Shown piece after piece: positions 26,329-35,471 of a stretch of DNA of 64,000 nt. The position numbers were made by a program, and so were the translations under genes. The stretch covers positions 42,890-106,889 of the forward strand of contig JAJHPK010000057.1 in assembly GCA_020890945.1 (NCBI GenBank), read 5' to 3'. Origin of the DNA: Nitrosomonas sp. (lineage in GTDB: Bacteria; Pseudomonadota; Gammaproteobacteria; Burkholderiales; Nitrosomonadaceae). Below the pieces are notes generated by a model, which was not told where the DNA came from, did not search any database, and saw only the letters and a program-made list of their open reading frames with translations. Every line of letters begins with the position of its first letter. Position 1 is the first letter of the stretch.

Positions 26329-26360
26329 ACAACACTGGGAATTATTGCACCTTAAATGTA

Positions 26361-27023
26361 TTAGCGTAGACTGATAATAGACCAGTTATTTTGTTCGGCA
26401 TGATTTTTTAAGGTAGCGTCTGGATCTACTGCAACCGGATGCGTGACTTTGCCCAATAAAGGCAAATCGTTCAGTGAATCGCTGTAAAACCAACTGCGCA
26501 GAAAAGATAACCAAGTCAAGTTATGGGCATCAAGCCATTGTTCTAATCGGTCTATTTTGCCCTCACGGAACGAGGGTATGCCAGAAACTTTTCCAGTAAA
26601 TTCGCCTTTTTTCTGCTCTGGCTCTGTGGCGATCAAATGTTCAATCCCCAGTAATTGCGCAATCGGTGCGGTGACAAAGCTATTAGTGGCGGTGATGATG
26701 ATACACAAATCACCATCTAATTGATGTCGCTCAATCAGTGCGCGCGCGCCTGGTGCGATGATGGGCACGATTTTTTTCTGTACGAATTCCGTCCGCCATG
26801 TTTCTAACTGCAAACGTGAGTGTCGTGCCAATGGTTTGAGCTGAAAATCCAGAAATTCATGAATATCTAAGGTACCGTCTTTGTATTGCTCGTAAAACTC
26901 AATATTCTTTGTTTCATGCAGTTCACGGTCGAGTGCTTTTTTCTCAATCAGAAACTGCGCCCATTGGAAATCACTGTCACCCGCAATTAATGTGTTATCC
27001 AAATCAAATAATGCTAAATTCAT
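26361..27023 (-). CDS. HAD-superfamily hydrolase, subfamily IB (SerB-like)
   Basis: 220 residues with HAD motif I DLDNTLIAGDSD, motif II in ITATNSF, a Lys in the SFREGKIDRL region, and motif IV YSDSLNDLPLL. A helical cap follows motif I, as in HAD-IB phosphatases. Relatives dephosphorylate small phosphomonoesters; this gene, next to hda, has no assigned substrate. It overlaps hda by four bases. Confidence 0.87.
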   Translation of the reverse strand: MNLALFDLDNTLIAGDSDFQWAQFLIEKKALDRELHETKNIEFYEQYKDGTLDIHEFLDFQLKPLARHSRLQLETWRTEFVQKKIVPIIAPGARALIERHQLDGDLCIIITATNSFVTAPIAQLLGIEHLIATEPEQKKGEFTGKVSGIPSFREGKIDRLEQWLDAHNLTWLSFLRSWFYSDSLNDLPLLGKVTHPVAVDPDATLKNHAEQNNWSIISLR

Positions 27024-27721
27024 GCAGACACCTGTAATAATTCTCGTAACAAAGGAACGGTAATATGTCGTTGATTGGCGAGCGAATAGCGATCAAGCGC
27101 ATCAATGATCAACATCAACGAAGACAGATCGCGTCGGCCGTGCCGCAACAAATAGAGGCATACGTCTTGTGACAAATGAAAGCCGCTACTGGTGGCGTGC
27201 TGTTTGAGTGCGTGTATTTTTTCTTCTTCGCTTAATTCATGAATCTGATACACCAAACCCCAGCCTAGTCGCGTCACTAAATCTTGCCGCATATCTAAAT
27301 ATTTCGGCGCAGATGATCCGCTGACTAAGAGAACAGCGTCACTTTCATCGCGCAATTGATTATACAATTTAAATAATTCGGCTTGACCCGAAGCGTTGAG
27401 CTCGTCAATGTCGTCAATGGCTACGCAAATAACGTCATTTGAAGTGACAAATTCATGATGCTTACCAGCAGAAAAAAATACCGCAACTTGATTGTTCGTT
27501 TTAAAGGCAGCAACCATCGCTTGCAACAAATGGCTTTTGCCACATCCGGCATCGCCCCAGATATAGACAAAACGTTCTTTTTCTTTTCGCGCAAGGACGG
27601 CTCTTAACAATTGCAGCAGTTCTGCATTGCGCCCAATCAGAAAGTTATCCAAAGTAGGCGCAGATGGCGCTTGGATATCGAGCGGTAGTTGTTTGCCTAA
27701 ATCAGCGTATGTGGAATTCAT
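27020..27721 (-). CDS. hda: DnaA regulatory inactivator Hda
   Basis: 233 residues of the DnaA/Hda AAA+ family without the DNA-binding domain IV. The N-terminal QLPLDIQ fits a clamp-binding motif (QL-type), the nucleotide loop is GDAGCGKSHLLQA, and ICVAIDDIDEL is the Walker B region. Hda with the DNA sliding clamp promotes ATP hydrolysis by DnaA and so prevents over-initiation. It starts five bases after the perM stop. Confidence 0.92.
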   Translation of the reverse strand: MNSTYADLGKQLPLDIQAPSAPTLDNFLIGRNAELLQLLRAVLARKEKERFVYIWGDAGCGKSHLLQAMVAAFKTNNQVAVFFSAGKHHEFVTSNDVICVAIDDIDELNASGQAELFKLYNQLRDESDAVLLVSGSSAPKYLDMRQDLVTRLGWGLVYQIHELSEEEKIHALKQHATSSGFHLSQDVCLYLLRHGRRDLSSLMLIIDALDRYSLANQRHITVPLLRELLQVSA

Positions 27722-27726
27722 TGGTA

Positions 27727-28806
27727 TTATTGATTGCGATTATCGACATAAAGGCCGCTTTCCAGGTAATGCTGATGCAAATGTCGCCACCATACCAGAA
27801 GCACGGCGCTGACTGGCAAGGCCAGAAGAATTCCAAAAAAACCAAATAATTGCCCAAAGGCAAGTAAGGAAAAAATGACCATCACAGGATGTAATCCAAT
27901 GCGATCTCCCACTAGCCAAGGAGTAATCACCATGCCTTCAATCAATTGACCCATGCCAAATACGACCCAAACATAGATAAGCCCAGTCCAGTCTTGAAAT
28001 TGCATGAGGGCGGCTAGCGTTGCTAAAGTTAGTCCAACAATCATGCCAAGATAAGGTACAAATACCAAAATGCCAGCGATCAGGCCGATTGGAAGAGCAA
28101 ATTCCAAGCCGACAAACCATAATCCGGTGATGTAGAAAATACTCATCAATACGATTACGGCAAGTTGCCCGCGTAAAAATTCGGCCAATATTTTATCGGT
28201 TTCATAGGCTAAAACTGAAATTTTGTCGTGCCAATACCGTGGAATCATTTCATCAATCAACTTGACCAGTTGATCCCAATCTCGCAGCATGTAAAACAAC
28301 ACAACCGGAACGAGCAGTAAATTAACCATGAATTCAACAATTGCCATGCCACCGACAGTCAAGGAGGGCAAAATTCTAGCAGCAAATCCTCCAGCACTTC
28401 TCCAATGATCTGTTATAGCCTGTTTTAGCGCATTCAGGTCGAGTTGCAAATTAACATCCAAGCGCGTTTCGATGAGCGGTATCACATGAGTTTTGATGAT
28501 ATCGATATAAATGGGTATTTTGTTGCTTAATTGACGAATTTCTTTTTCGATCAATGGCACCATGATGAGTATCAATGAGGCCAATAGTCCTGTGAGCAAT
28601 ACCATCACCAAAATAGTGCCCAATGCGCGCGGGATTTTATGGTTTTCTAAGCAGGTGACTATGGGATTGCAAATATAAGCAATTACTGCGGCTAATAAAA
28701 AAGGCGTCAATATCGGGCTGAGTAGATACACTAAACCGCCCGATACACAAGCAAGCAGTAGCCACCAGAGATAATTCGAATTATTCTTGTTCGTGCTATT
28801 GGTCAT
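27727..28806 (-). CDS. perM: AI-2E family transporter (PerM-like)
   Basis: 359 residues with about eight membrane segments in the UPF0118/AI-2E pattern: a cluster of N-terminal helices (YLWWLLLACVSGGLVYLLSP), a central soluble region and C-terminal helices (GLWFVGLEFALPIGLIAGILVFVPYLGMIVG; PVMVIFSLLAFGQLFGFFGILLALPVSAV). Despite the name, many members are ion or solute exporters. It is placed between the aminotransferase and hda on one strand with gaps of 10 and 5 bp. Confidence 0.88.
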   Translation of the reverse strand: MTNSTNKNNSNYLWWLLLACVSGGLVYLLSPILTPFLLAAVIAYICNPIVTCLENHKIPRALGTILVMVLLTGLLASLILIMVPLIEKEIRQLSNKIPIYIDIIKTHVIPLIETRLDVNLQLDLNALKQAITDHWRSAGGFAARILPSLTVGGMAIVEFMVNLLLVPVVLFYMLRDWDQLVKLIDEMIPRYWHDKISVLAYETDKILAEFLRGQLAVIVLMSIFYITGLWFVGLEFALPIGLIAGILVFVPYLGMIVGLTLATLAALMQFQDWTGLIYVWVVFGMGQLIEGMVITPWLVGDRIGLHPVMVIFSLLAFGQLFGFFGILLALPVSAVLLVWWRHLHQHYLESGLYVDNRNQ

Positions 28807-28816
28807 GAATACTTCA

Positions 28817-30205
28817 TTATCCCGCTTTGGCTTTTAATGCATGCGTCGCGAGGTTTTTTCCTAAATCCCAAATGGAACCAGGAACTTGATGGGTGTCGGC
28901 AATCGTTTTGGTAAAAGCGGCGATAATATGATCGACGTCTTTTTGCGTTAGGATCAATGGCGGTAACAATTTGACGACATTCATGCCGTGTCCAGCCACT
29001 TGTGTGAGAATGCGATGTTCTTTAAACAATGGAATAGTGATCATCTGACAAAATAATCCTTTATTAGCTGCTTCTAGCATCATCCAAGCGGCTTTGAGGG
29101 ACAAACTGCTGGGCGGTTTAAATTCTACTGCGATCATTGAACCTTTGCCCCGTGCTTCTTTGAAAAATTCAAATTGCCCTTGGAGCATGTTGAGTCGATC
29201 GACGATTTCGGAACCAATTTTGGCGCTGTTTTCCACCAACTTCTCAGTTTTGATAATTTCCAGACCGGCTAAACCGGCTGCCATTGCCATATTGTTTTTT
29301 GAGAAAGTCGATCCATGCACGACAGCCCGATCCATGCGATTAAACACGCTATCCATGATTTTTTGCGTTAACGCGACAGCACCAACGGGAACGAATCCAC
29401 CCGATAGTGCTTTGGCCATACAAATCATATCGGGTTTAACTCCCCAGTGTTCGACGGCCCAGAATTTTCCAGTGCGTCCCATTCCTGTTTGTATTTCATC
29501 CGCAACGAACAAAGTGCCATATTGCTTGCATAATCGCTCAACTTCCGGCAAGTAGTGATCATCGGGAATATTGACTCCTTTGCCTTGCACCGGTTCTACG
29601 ATAAAGGCGGCGACGTCTTTATTACACAAAGCCTTTTCTAGAGCTTCGAGATCATTAAAAGGAACTGAGCCGCAGTCAAGAAGAAGTGGTCCAAAACCAT
29701 CCTTGAAAATTTGCTCGCCGTTTAAAGAGAGTGCGCCCATCGTTAAACCGTGATAAGCATGGTCACAACAAATAATGCGATTGCGTTTGGTTTGGTAGCG
29801 TGCAAATTTTATTGCAGCTTCAACGGCTTCGGTGCCCGAATTGCAAAAGAAGACCCGCGATAAATTATCCGGCGTGGTGGTTAAAATTTCTTTCGCCAGC
29901 AGTCCACTCAAAACCGATACATCCAACTGCACTAAATCTGGCATTTCCAGCGACAAGACTTCTTTCAGCGCATTGATAATGGTCGGATGATTTCGACCGA
30001 ACGCATACACGCCAAAACCGCTTAATAGATCCAAGTATTCGTTATCGTGTTCATCATATAAATACTGACCTACCGCACGTTGATAGTTACGATCGTAACC
30101 GATGGTTTTAAGAACCCTGACCATCTGAGCATTTAAATAGCGTTCGTGTAACTCAAACTTGTCGGAACGGTGCTGTGATAACAGATTCGTTATACTGAAA
30201 GACAT
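28817..30205 (-). CDS. hpnO: Class III PLP aminotransferase, probable HpnO
   Basis: 462 residues of the acetylornithine/ornithine aminotransferase fold: FFCNSGTEAVEAAIKFAR (PLP phosphate), FVADEIQTGMGRTG and the PLP Lys in CMAKALSGGFVPVGA. The length and the N-terminus (ERYLNAQMVRVLKTIGYDRNYQRAVGQYL) resemble HpnO, which aminates ribosylhopane to aminobacteriohopanetriol. Hopanoid genes hpnH, hpnB and hpnM lie 5 kb away, which supports this. It heads a minus-strand operon with perM, hda and the HAD gene; AGAGG precedes the start. An ordinary omega-aminotransferase cannot be excluded. Confidence 0.62.
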   Translation of the reverse strand: MSFSITNLLSQHRSDKFELHERYLNAQMVRVLKTIGYDRNYQRAVGQYLYDEHDNEYLDLLSGFGVYAFGRNHPTIINALKEVLSLEMPDLVQLDVSVLSGLLAKEILTTTPDNLSRVFFCNSGTEAVEAAIKFARYQTKRNRIICCDHAYHGLTMGALSLNGEQIFKDGFGPLLLDCGSVPFNDLEALEKALCNKDVAAFIVEPVQGKGVNIPDDHYLPEVERLCKQYGTLFVADEIQTGMGRTGKFWAVEHWGVKPDMICMAKALSGGFVPVGAVALTQKIMDSVFNRMDRAVVHGSTFSKNNMAMAAGLAGLEIIKTEKLVENSAKIGSEIVDRLNMLQGQFEFFKEARGKGSMIAVEFKPPSSLSLKAAWMMLEAANKGLFCQMITIPLFKEHRILTQVAGHGMNVVKLLPPLILTQKDVDHIIAAFTKTIADTHQVPGSIWDLGKNLATHALKAKAG

Positions 30206-30660
30206 ATAAAACCTCTAATGGAAAAACGCAGCATTGCAGAATCCTTGAATTGGTATTTCAAGAAAAATGATAGTATTGGGCAATAAAAAGCATAGCTAGG
30301 CACAAAATAGAATGGATTCCCAAAATATATATCAGTGTTTTGAGTTGAGAAATGCTAAGGATTTTGTGTAGTATGTACCATTCCGAACATAGAACGATTT
30401 AAAAATTGATGCCATCATGTTGGGTAGAATTTTGAGCTAAAGTAAGTTGAATTACAACATATCGCGCTGTGTGTAACAAATGATTCTTTAGCAAATCGTA
30501 TATTAACTGTTGTGAATAGATATCAGTTTTATGATTCCGAATTGGATTTTTGGCCGATATTTTCTCTAACCTGCTATTTATTCAAATAAAACAGCATTAC
30601 GATTAAAATAAGTACTGGTAATTTTTAGCTTTACACTACATTTTTAAAATTTAGGAATAA
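30206..30660. other. Intergenic region between hpnO-like gene and purM
   Basis: About 455 bases between divergent genes. It is AT-rich and must hold both promoters; no gene, repeat or operator was recognised. Confidence 0.5.
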
Positions 30661-30663
30661 AAC

Positions 30664-31728
30664 TTGTCTTCATTTGATTCTCAGCAGTCCGAACATTCTC
30701 ATAAATCACCACTTTCTTATCGAGATGCCGGCGTCGATATCGATGCAGGTGACCGTTTAGTGGAAAATATCAAACCGCTGGCGAAAAAAACGTTGCGCCC
30801 TGAAGTGTTAACTGGAATCGGAGGATTCGGCGCTTTATTTGAAATTTCAAAAAAATATCGCGATCCTGTATTAGTTTCCGGTACGGATGGCGTCGGCACC
30901 AAACTTAAATTGGCTTTTGAACTCAATCAGCATGACACAATCGGCATTGATCTCGTTGCCATGAGCGTGAATGATATTCTGGTACAAGGGGCTGAGCCAT
31001 TATTTTTTCTTGATTATTTCGCGTGTGGTCAGTTGGATGTGGCAACTGCTACACAAGTAATCGGAGGCATTGCCAAGGGGTGTGAATTGGCTGGTTGTGC
31101 ATTGATTGGCGGAGAAACAGCAGAAATGCCCGGCATGTACCCTGCGGGCGAATATGATCTGGCTGGGTTTGCTGTGGGTGTCGTAGAGAAACAACAAATC
31201 ATTAGTGGCGCGACGATTCATACGGGTGACATCGTGTTGGGTCTTGCATCGAGTGGTGCGCATTCCAACGGTTATTCGTTGATTCGTAAAATTATCAGTA
31301 ATCACCAAATAGATTTACAACAAGTATTGGATAAACGAACGCTGGCAGAGGCTATCATGGCACCGACGCGAATTTATGTGAAATCGGTGTTGGAATTACT
31401 TAAACATATTCCCGTTAAAGGCTTGGCGCATATCACCGGAGGAGGGCTGGTTGAAAATGTGCCACGAATTTTGCCCGAAAAAATGGCGGTAGTATTAAAA
31501 AAGGATTCCTGGCCTATGCCGGCCCTGTTTGAATGGTTACAAAAAACCGGCAATGTTGCAGATCATGAAATGGCACGGGTTTTTAATTGCGGGATCGGGA
31601 TGGTCATTATTCTTGCACCTGAGTTCGTGGAAAAAGCCACTCAGATACTACAGGATTTTGGTGAAACGGTTTGGCAAATTGGCCGTGTTGAGCCGCGCGA
31701 ATCACATTCGCCTGTAAGATTCGGATAA
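30664..31728 (+). CDS. purM: Phosphoribosylformylglycinamidine cyclo-ligase (AIR synthetase)
   Basis: 354 residues, purine pathway step FGAM to AIR using ATP. The start is TTG: AGGAA lies 7 bases upstream and the first in-frame ATG falls only after about 100 residues, within conserved sequence. Typical motifs are [42 protein letters not shown] and [16 protein letters not shown]. It is followed by purN in the same direction. Confidence 0.96.
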   Translation: MSSFDSQQSEHSHKSPLSYRDAGVDIDAGDRLVENIKPLAKKTLRPEVLTGIGGFGALFEISKKYRDPVLVSGTDGVGTKLKLAFELNQHDTIGIDLVAMSVNDILVQGAEPLFFLDYFACGQLDVATATQVIGGIAKGCELAGCALIGGETAEMPGMYPAGEYDLAGFAVGVVEKQQIISGATIHTGDIVLGLASSGAHSNGYSLIRKIISNHQIDLQQVLDKRTLAEAIMAPTRIYVKSVLELLKHIPVKGLAHITGGGLVENVPRILPEKMAVVLKKDSWPMPALFEWLQKTGNVADHEMARVFNCGIGMVIILAPEFVEKATQILQDFGETVWQIGRVEPRESHSPVRFG

Positions 31729-31745
31729 GTGGTTGCAAAACACCC

Positions 31746-32384
31746 ATGAAAACACTGGTGATTTTAATCTCCGGTCGCGGAAGTAACATGCAATCATTGT
31801 TGGATGCCGATTTGAATGTGGATCGTCGAGTGGTCATCAGCAATAATCCCGATGCTGAAGGTTTACGAATCGCGCAACGATACGGTGTCGAAACTTTTGT
31901 AATCAATCATCGTCAGTTTCCAGATCGGCAAACTTTCGATGCGGCGCTTGCAGAGAAAATGGCAATATTTCAGCCGAAATTGATTGCTTTGGCAGGGTTC
32001 ATGCGTGTTTTAACCGATGAATTTGTGCAACGTTACCAGGATCGGTTGATCAATATTCATCCATCATTATTACCGGCTTTTCCTGGATTATCGACACATG
32101 CTCGTGCCTTGCGTGAAGGTGTTAAAATTCACGGTTGCACGGTGCATTTTGTAACGCCACAACTGGATCATGGTCCTATTATTATTCAAGCGGCTATTTC
32201 AGTGCTGCCACAAGATACTGAAGCATCACTGTCACAGCGCGTTCTGCAGCAAGAACACCGGATTTTTCCGCAAGCAGTGCGTTGGTTCATAGATGGGCAG
32301 CTCAAATTAACAAACGGTGTGGTTGAAATAAACAATGCCAGCACCAGTAACATAACCCTTTATTCTCCGGGGCTTGCTGAATGA
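31746..32384 (+). CDS. purN: Phosphoribosylglycinamide formyltransferase
   Basis: 212 residues with ILISGRGSNMQSLL, the formyl-transfer core LAGFMRVL, INIHPSLLPAFPGL (catalytic Asn and His), GCTVHFVTPQLDHGPII (catalytic Asp). It formylates GAR with 10-formyl-THF. It lies 17 bp after purM and overlaps the next gene by four bases. Confidence 0.96.
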   Translation: MKTLVILISGRGSNMQSLLDADLNVDRRVVISNNPDAEGLRIAQRYGVETFVINHRQFPDRQTFDAALAEKMAIFQPKLIALAGFMRVLTDEFVQRYQDRLINIHPSLLPAFPGLSTHARALREGVKIHGCTVHFVTPQLDHGPIIIQAAISVLPQDTEASLSQRVLQQEHRIFPQAVRWFIDGQLKLTNGVVEINNASTSNITLYSPGLAE

Positions 32385-33148
32385 GGTTCTTAATATTCTT
32401 TTTTAGTTTATTAACGTTAAGTTTTTCGGTATCCGCAGCAAATATTCCTATTCATATCGAATTGAACTACCAAGTTTCGACTGATATTGGGGAGGGTGAA
32501 ATTCAAGAAGTAATGGAAATCAAACACAATAAAAAAGGCAGCAGTTACGTGATCAATAGCGAAGCACAAGCAACCGGTATTTTTAAAATCGTAGAGCCCA
32601 GCAGTTTGGTACGCCATAGTGAAGGTATTTTGACCAAACAGGGATTGCGTCCCTTACAGGCTTATGAAAGGCACGGAAAAAAAGAACCCAGTTCGGTAGC
32701 ATTCGATTGGGAGAATATGTACGTTACCTTGAAGCATAAAGGGGAAGAAATCAAAGAAAAACTTCCTGCCGGGGCGATGGATCGCTTGAGCATGTCTTAT
32801 AGCTTTATTTTTGTGCCCCCTCCAAAAGATTCATTGGAACGGACTGTCGTGCATAATAATCAAGTCAGATTATCACACTATAAAATTACCCAAGAACCCT
32901 TAAAAACAGCGCTTGGGGAACTCCATACCATTGTCGTGACACGGCAAGAAGAACAAGGATCTAAATTGAAAAGAAAGATTTGGCTTGCGCCGGACTACAA
33001 TATGGTTCCCGTGCGAATTGTTTCGGTTGAGGAAAACGGCAGGGAAATTGATAAAATCATCACTCAAATTCACATACGTTACAGTAATGGCCATTGCTCT
33101 GAAAAAACTTCTAAACCTGAAACGACCCAGAGACGCCGATGCCATTGA
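32381..33148 (+). CDS. DUF3108 periplasmic protein
   Basis: 255 residues with an N-terminal signal peptide (MRFLIFFFSLLTLSFSVSA-AN). The mature part is beta-rich (LNYQVSTDIGEGEIQEVMEI, YVINSEAQATGIFKI, RPLQAYERHGKKEP, KRKIWLAPDYNMVPVRIV) as in DUF3108 proteins, which probably have a lipid-binding barrel-like fold. Function is not established. It is translationally coupled to purN and overlaps rsmB by 10 bases. Confidence 0.85.
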   Translation: MRFLIFFFSLLTLSFSVSAANIPIHIELNYQVSTDIGEGEIQEVMEIKHNKKGSSYVINSEAQATGIFKIVEPSSLVRHSEGILTKQGLRPLQAYERHGKKEPSSVAFDWENMYVTLKHKGEEIKEKLPAGAMDRLSMSYSFIFVPPPKDSLERTVVHNNQVRLSHYKITQEPLKTALGELHTIVVTRQEEQGSKLKRKIWLAPDYNMVPVRIVSVEENGREIDKIITQIHIRYSNGHCSEKTSKPETTQRRRCH

Positions 33149-34395
33149 TTTCTTCTCAATTGAGTGCAGCCATTGCTGCAATGCGCGCATTGTTGCCGCT
33201 CGAATATCCTGCCGATGCAATTATACGGCGCTTCTTCCGTGACAATGCTATCCTTGGCGTACAAGATCGTGCTTTCATCGCCGAAGTTGTGTTTGGTGTT
33301 TTGCGTCATCGTTTCTTTCTTGAACATCTGGCGAATCCCATTACGCCACGGGCGCTTGTTTTGGCATATCTGGTTAAATTTCATGGTTTAAATTTGAGGG
33401 AATTCGACACGTTAACGAGCGAATCCGAAAAGAAATGGTTAACGGAAATCAAAGCCATCAAAATTGATTCATTTCCATTGGCGGTACAAGCGGAATTTCC
33501 AGACTGGTTGGTAGAAAAGCTGCAAAATACTTTATCGGATGAACAAATTTTAGAGTTAGGGCTTGCGCTGCAAAAACCTGCTCCACTTGATTTACGCGTC
33601 AACACATTTTTGTCGAAACGAGAGGAAGTGATGGATGCGTTGCAGCAAGAAGGCATTGAAGCACAAGTCACCCCGTATTCGCCTTGCGGTATTCGTCTTG
33701 TTGGAAAGCCGATGATTAACCGCCATGCGTTATTTTTATCTGGAAAAATTGAAGTGCAGGACGAAGGTAGTCAACTGCTCGGTTATTTACTGGCGCCAAA
33801 ACGCGGAGAAATGGTAGTGGATTTTTGTGCTGGCGCTGGTGGCAAGGCGTTATTACTTGGTGCCTTAATGAACTCAAAAGGACGTTTATATGCGTTCGAT
33901 GTTTCTGAAAAACGCTTGAGTAATTTAACACCACGTTTTAAACGTTCTGGCTTATCGAATTTGCATGTGCAACGTATTAATGACGAAAATGATAGTAAAG
34001 TAAAACGCTTATCGGGAAAAATCGATCGCGTGCTCGTGGATGCGCCGTGTAGTGGTATTGGTACGCTACGCCGCAATCCTGATTTAAAATGGCGTCAGTC
34101 CCCGCAAAGTATCGAAGAACTGAAAGTCAAGCAACGTGATATTCTCGCTTCTGCCGCAAGATTGTTGAAGCCGGGCGGACGTTTGGTTTATGCCACATGT
34201 AGTTTCCTCCGTGAAGAAAATCAGGACATCATCAATAGCTTTCTTGAAAAAAATCCTCAATTTACGGTGTTAAATGCGACTGAATTGCTTTCGCAACAAA
34301 AGATCGCCTTAGATACCGGAGAGTTTTTGCAAATCAATCCACAACAACACCAGACCGATGGTTTTTTTGCGGCTGCTTTGCAACGTAATACTTAG
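33139..34395 (+). CDS. rsmB: 16S rRNA m5C967 methyltransferase-like RsmB/NOP protein
   Basis: 418 residues. An N-terminal NusB-like helical part is followed by the SAM domain (VDFCAGAGGKALLLGAL; YAFDVSEKRLSNL), and the two catalytic cysteines sit in VDAPCSGIGTLRRNP and YATCSFLREEN. This fits the betaproteobacterial RsmB family, which makes 5-methylcytosine in 16S rRNA. The gene overlaps DUF3108 upstream. Its stop lies against the truncated end of the hpnN remnant. Confidence 0.88.
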   Translation: MPLISSQLSAAIAAMRALLPLEYPADAIIRRFFRDNAILGVQDRAFIAEVVFGVLRHRFFLEHLANPITPRALVLAYLVKFHGLNLREFDTLTSESEKKWLTEIKAIKIDSFPLAVQAEFPDWLVEKLQNTLSDEQILELGLALQKPAPLDLRVNTFLSKREEVMDALQQEGIEAQVTPYSPCGIRLVGKPMINRHALFLSGKIEVQDEGSQLLGYLLAPKRGEMVVDFCAGAGGKALLLGALMNSKGRLYAFDVSEKRLSNLTPRFKRSGLSNLHVQRINDENDSKVKRLSGKIDRVLVDAPCSGIGTLRRNPDLKWRQSPQSIEELKVKQRDILASAARLLKPGGRLVYATCSFLREENQDIINSFLEKNPQFTVLNATELLSQQKIALDTGEFLQINPQQHQTDGFFAAALQRNT

Positions 34396-34800
34396 ATCGT
34401 TAATTGGTTTTTTTGTGATTCATTCCATTGTAACTTGAATAATAGACCATTTTGCTCAAAGAAAGCTTCACCGACAAGATAGAAAATTTCTGGAAATTAT
34501 TTCTTATTGTCATGCAAAAAGTTATTCAGTCGCTTGGCAGCAGAGTGGGCTTGCTCTTGCGTTGGTGCGTCGATAACTAACAGCAACGTGTCTTCATATT
34601 GAGAAAACGATTGTTTGTAACGGATATGGTTAGCGCGAAAGGGGACTTCTTTCGACAGCATGTCGGTTGTATCTGTATCAACACCCAGGTTATTGGCGAT
34701 ATACCATATACTCAAAGCGGTACACAGCAATAAAGTTAGAATGCCCAAATTGCGTATTGATAGGAGATCCTCGTCAAGCGCGCAAAAATACGCTGCTCTG
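34392..34800 (-). pseudogene. hpnN: hpnN (hopanoid RND/MMPL transporter) N-terminal remnant
   Basis: The minus strand after hpnM encodes the start of an MMPL transporter: RLTRISYQYAIWA, then (one frame later) LLLCTALSIWYIANNLGVDTDTTDML, and EDTLLLVIDAPTQEQAHSAAKRLNNFL. An in-frame TAA (34497-34499) follows, then still-recognisable FYLVGEAFFEQNGLLF, and the frame ends at 34392 against rsmB. Intact HpnN has about 850-900 residues with two sets of membrane helices; only about 130 codons survive, with a frameshift near 34745 and a stop. Its position after hpnM is the normal place for hpnN. Confidence 0.75.
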
Positions 34801-34855
34801 AAGGATTGGATTTGTCTACAATCAAGAGAATATCTTACAGAAAAGGCTTTCTTTA

Positions 34856-35470
34856 TTAGGGGTGCCGTGCCGCAGTAATTTTTTCTTTGAGTAACTCGAT
34901 CAAAGCTGGAAATCCGTCTCGTTGCATAACTGCACGGTATTCGCCGCGTTTGATGGCTAAATCACTGACACCATCAAAAAGGATATTGACGATGCGCCAT
35001 CCTGCTTCCGTATGATGCAATACGTAATCAAAATTGACTGTGCCGCCATCCGACTTGGTTAGTTGACTGCGGACAAGTTTTTGTTCATGAGGCAAATCAC
35101 GTTGTTCAACGACTTCAAATTGTTCGCCTTCATATTGTGCAAAACGACTTGCGTAAGTCGCAACACTTAATTCTTTAAAGGTATTGGTAATCAGTTTCTT
35201 CTGCTCATTATCCAATTGCGCCCAATACGTTGCGCCTAAAATTGTTTTAATGATTAATTCCATGTCGTGAGATTGTTTAATGACAGGTTCTAAGAATTTT
35301 AGACGTCCGTCATAACCCAATTTTTCACCGTCTTTCATGGCTTGAATGAGCGATGACTGCATTTGAACAACGACTTGTTCCGGATTTTTTTCGCTAGAAT
35401 TACTTGCGTTAACGGCGATGCTAATAATTAGCAGTAGTAAAGCTAGTTTGTATTTGATGATTGATTTCAT
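34856..35470 (-). CDS. hpnM: HpnM, MlaC/Ttg2D-like phospholipid-binding protein
   Basis: 204 residues from Met at 35470, one base after the hpnB stop. A signal peptide (MKSIIKYKLALLLLIISIAVNA) leads into an MlaC-like domain: VVVQMQSSLIQAMKD, IIKTILGATYWAQLDNEQKKLITNTFKELSVATYASRF, DYVLHHTEAGWRIVNILFDGVSDLAIKRGEY. It is periplasmic and probably carries lipids. Adjacency to hpnB and hpnH favours HpnM over the general Mla pathway. The longer frame to 35524 overlaps hpnB and is rejected. Confidence 0.85.
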   Translation of the reverse strand: MKSIIKYKLALLLLIISIAVNASNSSEKNPEQVVVQMQSSLIQAMKDGEKLGYDGRLKFLEPVIKQSHDMELIIKTILGATYWAQLDNEQKKLITNTFKELSVATYASRFAQYEGEQFEVVEQRDLPHEQKLVRSQLTKSDGGTVNFDYVLHHTEAGWRIVNILFDGVSDLAIKRGEYRAVMQRDGFPALIELLKEKITAARHP

Positions 35471-35471
35471 A

